A stretch of 34,426 nucleotides of DNA, from NCBI GenBank assembly GCA_949545755.1, contig CATITK010000006.1:1-34426 (forward strand), given 5' to 3'. The notes beneath the pieces are model-generated. The model worked only from the letters and a program-made list of their open reading frames with translations. It did not search any database and had not been told where the DNA came from. Source of the DNA: Polaribacter sejongensis (GTDB taxonomy: Bacteria; Bacteroidota; Bacteroidia; Flavobacteriales; Flavobacteriaceae). Position 1 is the stretch's first letter; every line of letters starts with the position of its first letter. Positions 17,450-26,803 of the stretch are shown here, piece by piece. A program made the position numbers and the translations under genes.

Positions 17450-18091
17450 ATGCATTTTTTACCAGAAGAAATAGATAATTACGTTGTAGCTCATTCACAA
17501 GAAGAGCCAAAGATATTACAAGAGTTAACCAAAGAAACATGGCAAAAAGTATTGAACCCCAGGATGTTAAGTGGTGCTTTTCAGGGTAGGCTATTGTCTA
17601 TGATTTCAAAATTAATGCAACCAGAAAATATTTTAGAGATAGGCACTTATACTGGTTATTCTGCTTTGTGTTTAGCGGAAGGGATTTCTTCTGAAGGAAA
17701 AATAATAACCATAGATAAAAATGAAGAATTAGAAACGCTTCAAAATAAATTCTTTGAGAAATCTGGTTTTAGAGATCAAATTCAGCAATTTGTTGGGAAT
17801 GCCTCTGAAATAATACCGACCATAGATAAAAAGTTCGATTTGGTTTTTATAGATGCGGACAAGTCAAACTACATTAATTACTTTCATTTAATCATTGATA
17901 AAATGAATTCGGGCGGAATTATTTTATCTGACAATGTTCTTTGGAGCGGTAAAGTTATAGAAGAATTAGACCCAAAAGATACCGATACAAAAGTGCTTTT
18001 AGAATACAATAAGTTAATGAATGAAGATGCGAGAGTAGAAACCGTTTTACTGCCAATTAGAGATGGTTTGACGATTAGTCGAGTAAAATAA
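17450..18091 (+). CDS. SAM-dependent O-methyltransferase (CCoAOMT-like)
   Basis: 213 residues, the usual size for bacterial members of Methyltransf_3/COG4122. N-terminal helices are followed by the SAM motif ILEIGTYTGYSALCLAEG (61-78), IITIDKNEE for the ribose-binding acid, and FDLVFIDADKSNYINYF, which carries the catalytic metal-binding Asp residues of caffeoyl-CoA O-methyltransferase-like enzymes. LSDNVLWSGKV follows as in the family. Physiological substrate in flavobacteria is not known; a catechol-like compound is the family expectation. It converges on the second tatA gene with only 2 bp between the stop codons and no terminator in between. Confidence 0.9.
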   Translation: MHFLPEEIDNYVVAHSQEEPKILQELTKETWQKVLNPRMLSGAFQGRLLSMISKLMQPENILEIGTYTGYSALCLAEGISSEGKIITIDKNEELETLQNKFFEKSGFRDQIQQFVGNASEIIPTIDKKFDLVFIDADKSNYINYFHLIIDKMNSGGIILSDNVLWSGKVIEELDPKDTDTKVLLEYNKLMNEDARVETVLLPIRDGLTISRVK

Positions 18092-18093
18092 AA

Positions 18094-18375
18094 TTACATG
18101 TTCCTTTTTATAGGACCTGTTAAGTCATCAATACTATCTTTTACAGCACTAATTTCTTTGTTGATGTCTTTGGTGATGTCTGTATCAATAGAATGCTTCT
18201 CTGAACTATCTTTTATTTCTCTTTTAATATCATTTGTAGCATCTTTTATTTGGCGCATCCCTTTGCCGAGTCCTCTCGCAATTTCAGGAATTTTATCTGC
18301 ACCAAAAACCATTACCACAATCAACATGATAATCATAATTTCTGGTCCACTAATAAATAAAAGTAGTGTATACAT
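18094..18375 (-). CDS. Second TatA/B-like twin-arginine translocase subunit
   Basis: 93 residues. A short N-terminal segment ends SGPEI, then comes a membrane helix (about 12-25). The hinge FGADKIPEIARGLGKGMRQI follows, with a long charged amphipathic tail. It is recognisably TatA/TatB/Hcf106 family but differs from the FGGKKIPEL type of the gene at 3594. The longer tail could mean a TatB-like role, though Bacteroidota often lack a clear TatB. It starts 13 bp after the mutS stop, with an exact TATCTTTG promoter element in that gap only 4 nt before its ATG, so its transcript may be leaderless. It may also be read through from mutS. Confidence 0.9.
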   Translation of the reverse strand: MYTLLLFISGPEIMIIMLIVVMVFGADKIPEIARGLGKGMRQIKDATNDIKREIKDSSEKHSIDTDITKDINKEISAVKDSIDDLTGPIKRNM

Positions 18376-18379
18376 ATTG

Positions 18380-18387
18380 CAAAGATA
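18380..18387 (-). promoter_or_regulatory. Promoter -7 element (TATCTTTG) abutting the second tatA start
   Basis: The minus strand reads TATCTTTGC between the mutS stop and the tatA-like ATG. Only 4 nt separate the element from the ATG at 18375, compared with 15-24 nt at gltX, serS, ribF, the sigma gene and the first tatA. Confidence 0.5.
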
Positions 18388-18388
18388 A

Positions 18389-20998
18389 TTACTTTTTAAT
18401 CAACATTCGTTTAATCTCGTTCAATTTCATTAGCGCTTCAATTGGCGTTAATGTATCAATATTAGTCGCTAGAATTTCTTCTTTGATATTCTCTAATAAA
18501 GGATCGTCTAACTGAAAAAAGCTCAGTTGCATTTCTTCTTCTTGGGTCTGCTTTAAGGCTTCTTTAACGGCTTTACTTTTGTTGTTTTTTTCTAATTTTT
18601 CAAGTATTTTGTTCGCTCTATGAATGACCATACTTGGCATACCAGCTAATTTTGCTACATGAATTCCAAAACTATGATTAGAGCCTCCAGAAACTAATTT
18701 ACGCAAGAAAATAATGGTGTCTTTCAATTCTTTTACAGAGACATTAAAGTTTTTAATGCGTTCAAAAGTAGTCGTCATTTCATTCAATTCATGGTAATGC
18801 GTGGCAAACAAGGTTTTTGCTTTGGTTGGATGTTCATGTAAGAATTCAGTAATTGCCCAAGCAATAGAAATCCCATCATACGTTGAGGTTCCTCTTCCAA
18901 TTTCATCTAACAAAATCAAACTTCTATCAGAAACATTATTTAAGATAGAGGCCGTTTCATTCATTTCTACCATAAAAGTAGATTCTCCCATAGAAATGTT
19001 ATCACTTGCGCCAACTCGTGTAAAAATCTTATCTACAAGACCTATTCTAGCGTGCTGAGCAGGGACATAACTCCCCATTTGGGCTAATAATACGATGAGT
19101 GCTGTTTGACGTAAAATAGCAGATTTACCAGACATGTTTGGTCCAGTAATCATAATTATTTGTTGCTGATTTCTATTGAGCACCACATCATTTGCAATAT
19201 AATCTTCACCAATTGGTAATTGTTTTTCAATTACAGGATGCCGCCCATTTTTAATTTCCAAATCGGTAGATTCATCCATAATTGGACGCACATAATTGTG
19301 GTCTATCGCTAAAACCGAAAAAGACAATAAACAGTCAATTTTTGCTATAATTTTTGCATTTTCTTGTACAATTTCTACAAATTGTAGAATATATTGTAAT
19401 AATTTAGAAAATATTTCTTGTTCTAATTTCTGAATTTTTTCTTCCGCACCTAAAATTTTGGTTTCGTATTCTTTTAATTCTTCAGTAATATAACGCTCAG
19501 CACTTACTAGAGTTTGTTTGCGGATCCATTCTTCTGGCACTTTGTCTTTATGCGTATTTCTTACTTCAATATAATATCCAAAAACGTTGTTAAACGAAAT
19601 TTTTAAACTTGAGATTCCTGTACGTTCCGTCTCACGTGCCAACATATCGTCTAAATACTGTTTTCCAGTGTTAGAAATTGTGCGTAAATCGTCTAGTTCT
19701 TGATGAACCCCCGTTGCAATTGCATTTCCTTTATGAATATTTACTGGGGCGTCATCAAATAAAGTTTCAGCTATTTTAGCTATCAAATCTGTACAGGAAT
19801 GCAGTTGACTTCCGAGTCCTGTTACGGTGCTATTTTTACTTTTTTCTGCGGATGATTTTATAGGTAATATGGCTTTTAAAGAATCTTTTAATAAGACAAT
19901 TTCTCTCGGCGAAGCTTTCCCTGTTGCAACTTTAGAAATCAACCGTTCTAAATCGGAAATTTGTCTTATCTGATAGGTTACTGTCTGAGAAAAATCATCT
20001 GAATCTATAAAAAACTTGACTAATTTATGGCGCTTTTTAATGGCATCAATATTTTTTAAAGGAAGTGCTAACCAGCGTTTTAATAATCTTCCACCCATTG
20101 GTGAAATGGTTTTGTCAATAACACCTAAAAGAGTTACCGCATTCACAGAATTTGGATTGTAAAGTTCCAAATTCCTGACGGTAAAGCGATCCATCCAAAC
20201 ATAATTATCTTCCGAAATTCTACGAATGGCTTGTATATGTTTTAGTTCATTGTGTTGCGTTTCTGATAAATAATACAACACGGCACCAGCAGCAATAATT
20301 CCGTTTTTAACCTCTTCAATTCCGAAACCTTTTAAGGTTTTTACTTCAAAATGATTTTGTAACGTTTCGATTGCGTACTCTTTTTGAAAAACCCAATCGT
20401 CGAGATAAAAGGTATAATATCTGTTTTCAAAAAGGGCTAAAAATTCCTGTTTATTTTGTTTTTGGACTAAAACTTCGCTCGGATTAAAATTTTGCAATAA
20501 CTTATCGATGTATTCCGCATTTCCTTGTGCTACCAAATATTCCCCGGTAGAAATATCTAAAAAAGAGATACCGAGTTGTTTTTTGTCAAAATGAACAGCC
20601 GCTAAAAAGTTGTTTGTTTTGCTTTTTAAAACCTCATCATTTAGAGAAACCCCTGGCGTAATTAATTCTGTAACCCCACGTTTTACAATAGTTTTTGTCA
20701 TTTTTGGATCTTCTAACTGATCACAAATGGCAACGCGCATTCCTGCTTTTACTAGTTTTGGTAAATAGGTATTTAAAGAATGGTGTGGAAAACCCGCCAA
20801 CGCAGTTTCTGTTTCACTTCCTGCCCCTCGTTTTGTTAATGTAATTCCTAAAACTCCTGCCGCTTTTTTAGCGTCTTCTCCAAAAGTTTCATAGAAATCT
20901 CCTACACGAAAAAGCAACATTGCATCAGGATACTTTGTCTTGATTGCATTGTATTGTTTCATTAAAGGAGTTACTTTTTTAGCGGTAGATTTTGCCAA
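18389..20998 (-). CDS. mutS: DNA mismatch repair protein MutS
   Basis: 869 residues, normal for MutS1. It recognises mismatches and small loops in DNA and recruits MutL. The mismatch-wedge motif is [11 protein letters not shown] (Phe35, Glu37). Walker [16 protein letters not shown] is near residue 615, and STFMVEMNE and the Walker [17 protein letters not shown] follow, with ATHYHEL. The start is a TTG at 20998: a stop codon lies just upstream in frame and the first ATG is at codon 13, while [17 protein letters not shown] fits the orthologue N-terminus. A promoter-like TATCTTAG (minus, 21026-21033) lies 27 bp upstream. The tatA-like gene follows after 13 bp. Confidence 0.96.
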   Translation of the reverse strand: MAKSTAKKVTPLMKQYNAIKTKYPDAMLLFRVGDFYETFGEDAKKAAGVLGITLTKRGAGSETETALAGFPHHSLNTYLPKLVKAGMRVAICDQLEDPKMTKTIVKRGVTELITPGVSLNDEVLKSKTNNFLAAVHFDKKQLGISFLDISTGEYLVAQGNAEYIDKLLQNFNPSEVLVQKQNKQEFLALFENRYYTFYLDDWVFQKEYAIETLQNHFEVKTLKGFGIEEVKNGIIAAGAVLYYLSETQHNELKHIQAIRRISEDNYVWMDRFTVRNLELYNPNSVNAVTLLGVIDKTISPMGGRLLKRWLALPLKNIDAIKKRHKLVKFFIDSDDFSQTVTYQIRQISDLERLISKVATGKASPREIVLLKDSLKAILPIKSSAEKSKNSTVTGLGSQLHSCTDLIAKIAETLFDDAPVNIHKGNAIATGVHQELDDLRTISNTGKQYLDDMLARETERTGISSLKISFNNVFGYYIEVRNTHKDKVPEEWIRKQTLVSAERYITEELKEYETKILGAEEKIQKLEQEIFSKLLQYILQFVEIVQENAKIIAKIDCLLSFSVLAIDHNYVRPIMDESTDLEIKNGRHPVIEKQLPIGEDYIANDVVLNRNQQQIIMITGPNMSGKSAILRQTALIVLLAQMGSYVPAQHARIGLVDKIFTRVGASDNISMGESTFMVEMNETASILNNVSDRSLILLDEIGRGTSTYDGISIAWAITEFLHEHPTKAKTLFATHYHELNEMTTTFERIKNFNVSVKELKDTIIFLRKLVSGGSNHSFGIHVAKLAGMPSMVIHRANKILEKLEKNNKSKAVKEALKQTQEEEMQLSFFQLDDPLLENIKEEILATNIDTLTPIEALMKLNEIKRMLIKK

Positions 20999-21025
20999 GC
21001 CTTAGAAAATTTTCAATTCGTTTTG

Positions 21026-21033
21026 CTAAGATA
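21026..21033 (-). promoter_or_regulatory. Promoter -7-like element of mutS
   Basis: The minus strand reads TATCTTAG, one mismatch from TAnnTTTG, 27 bp before the TTG start at 20998. Confidence 0.35.
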
Positions 21034-21096
21034 GAAAATATAGTTGTTAGTGTTTCCTTTTTAGTTATTTGTTAAACTACCAATAATAAAAAATCA

Positions 21097-21124
21097 TTAA
21101 AAAAGTTAGCAGAAACTTTTTTAA
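21097..21124 (-). terminator. Possible terminator of the Big_2-DM13/barrel operon
   Basis: An 11-bp perfect stem TTAAAAAAGTT/AACTTTTTTAA with loop AGCAGA (plus-strand reading). It lies 60 bp downstream of the barrel gene, and T-rich sequence follows on the minus strand. The stem is nearly all AT, so this is weak. Confidence 0.35.
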
Positions 21125-21184
21125 CACTCCTTCTAGCGCACATTAATAAACTCATTTTAGCTGTTTTGAGTATATATATAAAGG

Positions 21185-22048
21185 CTATTTTATGTCTATA
21201 AAAAGACCTACAGAATGACTTGGAGCAGCGGCAATAATTCTTCCGCTGATAGCGCTTCCATACTCGTAAGAAAGGCCTATTTTTTTATTGATATAATAAG
21301 CGAATCCAAGACCAAGATTGGTATATTCTATATTATTTGCAAAAAGACTTCCATTGCTGTTTTCATCTAATAAAGAGCCATTTTTTGTAGATTTTAAAAT
21401 ATTGAGTTTCCCAATAATCCAGAGTTTATCAAAAAAATGTAAACCAATTTCGCCTCCAAAGTTTATTTCATCAGAAAAGCCTTTGGTTCTGTGATTATAG
21501 CCAATAGATGTTTTACCAAAAGCAGAAAGTTTACCAAGCTTAAAAGGAATACCTAAATCTACTTGTAATTTTTGGTTAAATTCACCGTCTCCACTTTGAA
21601 GTAGTGCAGCTGAACTTCCTCCAGAAGTTTCTCCTGTTGGTAACCCTAATTTTAAAGAGGTTGAAAGCGCTAAATAATTGTTTTTCAAAATTCCGTATCT
21701 AATACCAATGTCTGTATCTCCAAAAGAATTTAAAGCAGCTCCATTATTAATAATATTTCCTCGTACTTTGGATACTACGTTGTTTTGAGTATTTCTAGTA
21801 AAAAAAGGAACATAAGCAATTAAATCTATTTTATCTGTAACTCCGTATTCTCCGTAAAAACTAAAATTAAGAGTATTTCTCGTCGTATTTTCAACAATTT
21901 CTCCTGAAGCTATATAGTGTTGGTCTGTTGTTAAAGACCACGCAGAGAGTTTATAATAACCCTTTCCTTTCCCTTTAGACCATTGGGCGGTCAAGGTAGT
22001 TGTGAAAATTAAAGAAAAAAAGAGGATATATTTAGTAATCTTTGTCAT
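21185..22048 (-). CDS. Outer-membrane beta-barrel protein (MetA-phenol/transporter-like)
   Basis: 287 residues with a signal peptide (1-21, LTA|QWS). The rest is a series of alternating amphipathic strands with Tyr/Phe ends and Gly/Asn turns. The chain ends in strand SVGLFIDIK, as expected of an outer-membrane barrel. The pattern KIDLIAYVPFF ... GDTDIGIRYGIL ... LKLGLPTGE resembles the 'putative MetA-pathway of phenol degradation' outer-membrane channel family (PF13557-like). Transported substrate cannot be told. It begins 12 bp after the stop of the Big_2-DM13 lipoprotein gene, so the two are almost surely one operon and may act together at the outer membrane. Confidence 0.75.
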   Translation of the reverse strand: MTKITKYILFFSLIFTTTLTAQWSKGKGKGYYKLSAWSLTTDQHYIASGEIVENTTRNTLNFSFYGEYGVTDKIDLIAYVPFFTRNTQNNVVSKVRGNIINNGAALNSFGDTDIGIRYGILKNNYLALSTSLKLGLPTGETSGGSSAALLQSGDGEFNQKLQVDLGIPFKLGKLSAFGKTSIGYNHRTKGFSDEINFGGEIGLHFFDKLWIIGKLNILKSTKNGSLLDENSNGSLFANNIEYTNLGLGFAYYINKKIGLSYEYGSAISGRIIAAAPSHSVGLFIDIK

Positions 22049-22060
22049 TAGATATACGTT

Positions 22061-23533
22061 TTAGTTTAATTCGGCTTTACCCATAATAAAGTTTCCAAAA
22101 GATCTACATGTAATAACCACATGGCTATAAGTATTAATATCAATATTATCTAAAGCTATTGTAATCAAAGCATTTGAAGTTATTTTGCCATTTGTTGTTA
22201 CATGATAATCGCTACTGTCATTTTGATTTCTGTTTGGGTTATTTGTTAAGTAAACATGAGTATCAGGCGCTGTGCTATTAAAATTGGCAATTGTCATCAT
22301 TGTGCTTGTTAAGGTTACTTTACCTTTTACACTATAAGAAATCGTTTCTAATGTGCCAGATTTCGAATCGTCTCCTTTAATTTCTAGATTAGTAGTGGCC
22401 ATTATTGTTTTTCCGCCTTCTACTGTTGTAGCGGTTATCGTCGTATCTCCAGCAGCAATGGCAGTTACGAAACCATTGGAAGTTATCGTTGCAACTGACA
22501 CGTCTGAAGAGCTCCACGTTATTGGAGTTGTTCCTTCAAAATTCACAGTATATTGACGAGTGTCACCAATGTTTACACTTGAAATTTCATTAATAGAAAG
22601 TGTATTGTTAGAAGTAGTTACTGTTGTTGGTAGAGATGTTATTGTTGTTCCATTTTCTATAGTAGTCGCCGTAATTTCTGTGCTCCCAGGGCTTATTACG
22701 GTTATTAAACCGCTGTTGCTAATCGTTGCAATTGCGGTGTTGGAACTTTCCCAATGAATGGTATTACTTGTGTTTTCTTCTCCATTTTCATCAAAATAAG
22801 AATATTCATATTGATGTGTTTTTCCAATTTTTAAATTTGCTACTAATGGATTGTTAATTCGAATGACAGAAATTTTTTGATCTACTTTTATCGTAAAAGT
22901 TGTTGCAATAGAATTTGTTGCTGTTTTTACTTTAATTTCTGATGTTCCCTTACTTTTTCCAGTGATTTCACCGGTATTGCTAATGCTTGCAATCTCTGGG
23001 GCAGTACTTTCCCATACTAATGAAACCGTATTATCTTGGTTGCCTGCGTTGTTAAAATAGGTTGTTTTAAAAGTAAATTTTTCATCTATTGATAAATTTT
23101 TTATAGGGTTTGTTACTGTTAAAACTTCGGCAGAGGTTATTGTAATTGTGGCAACTTCTTTCGTTATCTTAGTGTTTTCTCCATTCGGATTGTCATTGGT
23201 GGCGGATACAGAAATTGTGGCTTCTCCGGAGTTTACGGCAGTTGCTAATCCTTGGTTATTAATTGTTATTACAGAAGGCTTTGAGCTTTCCCAAGTTATT
23301 AATTCTTTTTTTACTTCTCCAACATCGTTAAGGTATTTTATCGAATAGACTTCCGAAAAGTCATAGCTTTCTGAAATTGTTAATTCAGATGGAATAGGTA
23401 CGCCTGAATTCTTTTCAACAATAGTAATAGAAGGCTCTTGATAATCATTTATAATGTCATCATCAATGTTACAGGATGTAAAAAACACCACAAAACAAAA
23501 GCTTAAAAGAGAAAAAAGAGAAAAGTTTTTCAT
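22061..23533 (-). CDS. Surface lipoprotein with Big_2 repeats and C-terminal DM13-like domain
   Basis: 490 residues from the ATG at 23533; a longer frame to 23557 uses TTG and would spoil the signal peptide. The N-terminus has a lipobox FFTSC, so it is a lipoprotein. Four Big_2 (bacterial Ig-like) repeats are visible through their ends: SVITINNQGLATAVNSGEAT, EIASISNTGEITGKSKGTSE, AIATISNSGLITVISPGSTE and SVATITSNGFVTAIAAGDTT. The last 99 residues (about 392-490) look like a DM13 domain: NFNSTAPDTHVYLT, then HVVITCRSFGNFIMGKAEL with the conserved Cys at 476. DM13 domains have been proposed to take part in redox or electron transfer. It is upstream of, and linked to, the barrel gene. Confidence 0.82.
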   Translation of the reverse strand: MKNFSLFSLLSFCFVVFFTSCNIDDDIINDYQEPSITIVEKNSGVPIPSELTISESYDFSEVYSIKYLNDVGEVKKELITWESSKPSVITINNQGLATAVNSGEATISVSATNDNPNGENTKITKEVATITITSAEVLTVTNPIKNLSIDEKFTFKTTYFNNAGNQDNTVSLVWESTAPEIASISNTGEITGKSKGTSEIKVKTATNSIATTFTIKVDQKISVIRINNPLVANLKIGKTHQYEYSYFDENGEENTSNTIHWESSNTAIATISNSGLITVISPGSTEITATTIENGTTITSLPTTVTTSNNTLSINEISSVNIGDTRQYTVNFEGTTPITWSSSDVSVATITSNGFVTAIAAGDTTITATTVEGGKTIMATTNLEIKGDDSKSGTLETISYSVKGKVTLTSTMMTIANFNSTAPDTHVYLTNNPNRNQNDSSDYHVTTNGKITSNALITIALDNIDINTYSHVVITCRSFGNFIMGKAELN

Positions 23534-23638
23534 AATTTCTAGAGATTGTCTTTTCAAAGTCGATAAAATCTAACGAACCTTACAGTTTGAAAACGTATTT
23601 TAGCCAAACAAAAAACCCAATACAAGCCTATTTAGAAT

Positions 23639-24172
23639 ATGAGAAAACTTAAAAACAACGAACTGGGTAGAATTACCGTTGATGAATTTAAAACGACCCA
23701 AAAAACGCCTTTAATTGTTGTTTTGGATAATATTAGAAGTTTAAATAATATTGGTGCTGTTTTTAGAACTTCGGATGCTTTTTTGATAGAAAAAATTTAT
23801 TTGTGTGGTATTTGTGCTACACCGCCAAACAAAGACATTCATAAGACAGCTCTTGGCGCTACCGCCTCTGTAGATTGGGAATATGTTGAAGATACGCTTA
23901 CCCTTGTTAAAAAATTGAAAGCAGAAAAGGTTCAAATATTGGCGATAGAACAAGCAGAAAACAGCACAAAATTAAATGCTTTTTTTCCAAAGAAAGATGA
24001 AAAGTACGCGATTGTAATGGGAAATGAAGTAAAAGGCGTGCAGCAAGAAGTGGTAAATGCTGCTGATTTGTGTGTTGAAATTCCGCAATTAGGTACCAAA
24101 CATTCCTTAAATATTGCTGTAACAACGGGTGTTGTCATTTGGGATTTGTTTGTAAAGATGAAGAATTTATAA
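23639..24172 (+). CDS. SpoU/TrmH-family RNA 2'-O-methyltransferase
   Basis: 177 residues, a minimal SPOUT knot enzyme without an N-terminal substrate-binding extension. Motif 1 NNIGAVFRTSDAF is at 36-48, motif 2 VMGNEVKGVQQEV near 130, and motif 3 IPQLGTKHSLNIAVTTGVV near 150. These form the SAM-binding trefoil knot and the catalytic Arg of 2'-O-ribose methyltransferases acting on tRNA or rRNA. The target nucleotide cannot be read from the sequence. It is divergent from the Big_2-DM13 lipoprotein gene (105 bp between the starts) and convergent with mgtE. Confidence 0.9.
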   Translation: MRKLKNNELGRITVDEFKTTQKTPLIVVLDNIRSLNNIGAVFRTSDAFLIEKIYLCGICATPPNKDIHKTALGATASVDWEYVEDTLTLVKKLKAEKVQILAIEQAENSTKLNAFFPKKDEKYAIVMGNEVKGVQQEVVNAADLCVEIPQLGTKHSLNIAVTTGVVIWDLFVKMKNL

Positions 24173-24250
24173 GGTTTTGCAATTTGTTAGCGAACCAGTT
24201 TCTCCTTGATTCAAACCAATAGCGTAAAGTAGGAAATAGCTTCAAATAAA

Positions 24251-25600
24251 TTAAATTCCCAAAATCATTTTTGCAATCATAAAATAAATTAAGATTCCAA
24301 AAATATCATTGCTTGTGGTGATAAAAGGACCCGTTGCAATTGCGGGGTCGATGCCTCTTTTGTTTAAAAATAAAGGAACAAAAGTACCAATCAAACCAGC
24401 GACAATTATGACAATAACTAGAGAAACCGAAATTGCCATAGCAGTGTTTATACTGCCTTTTGTTACCCAGATAAAAAGAAAAAGAAAAACAGCAAGAATG
24501 GCACCGTTTAAACTTGCTAGAAGCATCTCTTTTATAAGGCGGCTATTGATACTTCCTTTTACATCATCATTTGCCAAACCTTGAACAATAATTGCGGAAG
24601 ACTGAACGCCCACATTACCTGCCATTGCAGCAATTAAAGGTGTAAAAAAGAATAACAGTGTATATTTTGAAAACACATCTTGAAAACGTTCCATAATTAA
24701 AAAAGCGCCAATTCCTCCAATTAACCCTAAAAATAACCAAGGTAAACGAGCTCTTGTAAGTTCCAAAATACTATCATCAGAATCTACATCTTGCGTTAAA
24801 CCTGCTGCCAATTGGTAATCTTTATCCGCCTCTTCTTTTAAAACATCTACAATATCATCAATCGTAATTCTCCCCACTAAAACGTTGTTATCATCTACAA
24901 CAGGGATTGCCTCTAAATCGTATTTAGCCATTATTTTAGCAACCTCTTCATCGTCTTCAGATACATTTACGGCATCTACTTTTGCTTTAGAAATATCCGA
25001 GATTTTTTGATCTGATTTGGCAATAATTAAATCTTTTAAAGACAAACGCCCTACCAATTTATCTTCTTTGTCTACGACATAAATAGAATGCACTCTGGTC
25101 ACTTCTTTGGCCTGCCCTCGAATTCTACGCATACAACCAGCAACGGTCCATGTTTCATAGACTTTTACCAATTCTTTTGCCATTAAAGAACCTGCAGTTT
25201 CGTCTTCATAGGAAAGTAATTCTTTAATGTCTGCGGCTAAATCATCATCTTCTAAAGCAGAAATTACGCGCTTTTGGCGTTCTTCAGAAAGTTCACCAAT
25301 GATATCTGCGGCATCATCAGAATCCATTTCTTCAACTTCTTCTGCAATTTCTTTTGCAGATAAGTTCTCTAAAATTTTCTCTCGAATATCTTCGTCTAAT
25401 TCCATGAGAATTTCAGACGTTTTCTCACTATCTAAAAGTTTGATGATGTAGATCGCATCCTCAAAATTAACTTCGTCTAAAACTTCCGCAATATCAGCAT
25501 AATGAACCTCTTCAAATAAGGATGCAATTGCTCGGTCATCTTTAGAATCTATGAGTTTGGATAGGTTTTCTAGAAATTTTTCTGTGATTTCAAATGCCAT
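24251..25600 (-). CDS. mgtE: Magnesium transporter MgtE
   Basis: 449 residues, normal for MgtE. An acidic N-terminal helical domain (about 1-130) is followed by two CBS domains, ending [11 protein letters not shown] and [15 protein letters not shown] connecting helix and five membrane helices follow (about 275-449, from [15 protein letters not shown]). The channel imports Mg2+, with the N and CBS domains closing it when cytoplasmic Mg2+ is high. [20 protein letters not shown] carries the pore motif. The start overlaps the 3' end of rsmA by 11 bp, indicating translational coupling within the TPR-DUF4286-rsmA-mgtE unit. Confidence 0.95.
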   Translation of the reverse strand: MAFEITEKFLENLSKLIDSKDDRAIASLFEEVHYADIAEVLDEVNFEDAIYIIKLLDSEKTSEILMELDEDIREKILENLSAKEIAEEVEEMDSDDAADIIGELSEERQKRVISALEDDDLAADIKELLSYEDETAGSLMAKELVKVYETWTVAGCMRRIRGQAKEVTRVHSIYVVDKEDKLVGRLSLKDLIIAKSDQKISDISKAKVDAVNVSEDDEEVAKIMAKYDLEAIPVVDDNNVLVGRITIDDIVDVLKEEADKDYQLAAGLTQDVDSDDSILELTRARLPWLFLGLIGGIGAFLIMERFQDVFSKYTLLFFFTPLIAAMAGNVGVQSSAIIVQGLANDDVKGSINSRLIKEMLLASLNGAILAVFLFLFIWVTKGSINTAMAISVSLVIVIIVAGLIGTFVPLFLNKRGIDPAIATGPFITTSNDIFGILIYFMIAKMILGI

Positions 25601-26393
25601 TTTCTCCGATTTTTTTGGTCAATTCTATAAATTCATTTACAGATAGTTGTTCTGGTCTTTTCGCAAAGATAGGCGCTTCTTTTAAAGAATCCGAAAGATT
25701 GAAAGACTTTAAGCTTGAGCGTAACATTTTTCTTCGCTGATTAAAAGCGGTTTTTACCACTCTAAAAAATAATTTTTCATCAACAGGAAGCGAAAAATCT
25801 TTTTTCCTGATGAGTCTAATTACACCAGAATCTACTTTTGGAGGGGGGTTAAAAACGTTGGGAGGAACGGTAAACAAATACGTAACATCAAAAAATGCTT
25901 GTGTTAAAACAGATAAGATTCCATAGACTTTAGAACCTTCTTTTTCTGCAATTCTTTTGGCGACTTCTTTTTGAAACATGCCTGCAAATTCTGGCACAAA
26001 TGCTCTGTTTTCGATGGCCTTAAAAACAATTTGAGTAGAAATATTATAAGGGAAATTACCAATAATTGCTACTTGCTTTTTATTGAAAAGGGTTTGTATG
26101 TTGTGCTTTAAAAAATCGCCTTCTAAAATCGTAAAATGTTCTTGAGAGGTGTCTAATTTAATATGTTCTAATGGAAAAGTATCTTTTAAATAGGCCACAG
26201 ATTCTCGGTCTAACTCCATCACCGTAATCTTCGCTTTTTTTGGCAATAAGTATTTTGTTAAAACGCCCATTCCAGGGCCAATTTCTAAAATATCTTCATA
26301 TCCGTTTCCCGTTAAAGCATCTGCAATATCTTTTGCAATGCTTTCATCCGTTAAAAAGTGTTGACCTAAATGTTTTTTTGCTTTAACTGACAT
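25590..26393 (-). CDS. rsmA: 16S rRNA (adenine1518/1519-N6)-dimethyltransferase
   Basis: 267 residues, typical for RsmA/KsgA. It dimethylates two adjacent adenines in the 3' hairpin of 16S rRNA late in 30S assembly. [16 protein letters not shown] opens the protein, the SAM motif [11 protein letters not shown] is at 36-46, and the catalytic NFPYNIST lies near residue 112. [14 protein letters not shown] and [13 protein letters not shown] are typical C-terminal signatures. The ATG lies 2 bp after the DUF4286 stop, and its end overlaps mgtE by 11 bp. Confidence 0.96.
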   Translation of the reverse strand: MSVKAKKHLGQHFLTDESIAKDIADALTGNGYEDILEIGPGMGVLTKYLLPKKAKITVMELDRESVAYLKDTFPLEHIKLDTSQEHFTILEGDFLKHNIQTLFNKKQVAIIGNFPYNISTQIVFKAIENRAFVPEFAGMFQKEVAKRIAEKEGSKVYGILSVLTQAFFDVTYLFTVPPNVFNPPPKVDSGVIRLIRKKDFSLPVDEKLFFRVVKTAFNQRRKMLRSSLKSFNLSDSLKEAPIFAKRPEQLSVNEFIELTKKIGENGI

Positions 26394-26395
26394 CT

Positions 26396-26725
26396 CTAAT
26401 TACTCGTATTTGTGGGGTAAAACTCTTTTATCAACTTTAATTCCGTTCTAAAAGTTAACATTTTATCACTAAATTTTTTATTACTTTCTCCGCGCAATTT
26501 TTCTGCTTCATTTGCGTAATAATCGTCTAAATCTTCTCTTGTATTTGCAGTATATTGTATGGAGTAGGTCTTTCCTCCCATTTCTTCTTCTACTAAAACT
26601 TCTGTGAGTTTTGCAGAGAGAAACCTTCCTGTATTTAGTACGTCTAAAATATGAGATTCCATCCAAGTAAGCCATTCATTATGAACAGCTTCATCAATAT
26701 TGATCGTTACGTTGTATATGTACAT
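26396..26725 (-). CDS. DUF4286 family protein
   Basis: 109 residues. [19 protein letters not shown], then [16 protein letters not shown] and the pattern [20 protein letters not shown], matches the small ferredoxin-fold-like DUF4286 family of Bacteroidota. The function is unknown. The frame is open upstream to 26800, but those 25 residues overlap AT-rich spacer and the family starts with MYIYN, so I use the ATG at 26725. The gene is almost contiguous with rsmA (2 bp gap) and lies 78 bp after the TPR gene. Confidence 0.85.
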   Translation of the reverse strand: MYIYNVTINIDEAVHNEWLTWMESHILDVLNTGRFLSAKLTEVLVEEEMGGKTYSIQYTANTREDLDDYYANEAEKLRGESNKKFSDKMLTFRTELKLIKEFYPTNTSN

Positions 26726-26803
26726 ATTGGTTGTTAGTTTATGATCATTAGTTGTAGGTAAAAGTTTTTTTAGGGGGTGATTGAAACCAAAAACAAGCAA
26801 TAA

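Noticed and set aside
19633-19641. CACGTG core inside mutS as a third parS
   Set aside because: Only about 10 of 16 positions match and it lies within conserved coding sequence; the CACGTG at about 910 in rnr is also unlike parS outside its core.
22353-23348. Open frames on the plus strand opposite the Big_2 lipoprotein
   Set aside because: They mirror the repeats of the real gene, have no promoter or family resemblance, and are low-complexity Val/Ile sequence.
26726-26800. Longer DUF4286 frame
   Set aside because: Extra residues come from AT-rich spacer and family members start at MYIYN.
26726-26803. Quasi-repetitive AACTAACAAC-like spacer between the TPR and DUF4286 genes
   Set aside because: Common simple sequence in AT-rich flavobacterial spacers; no clear unit or structure.
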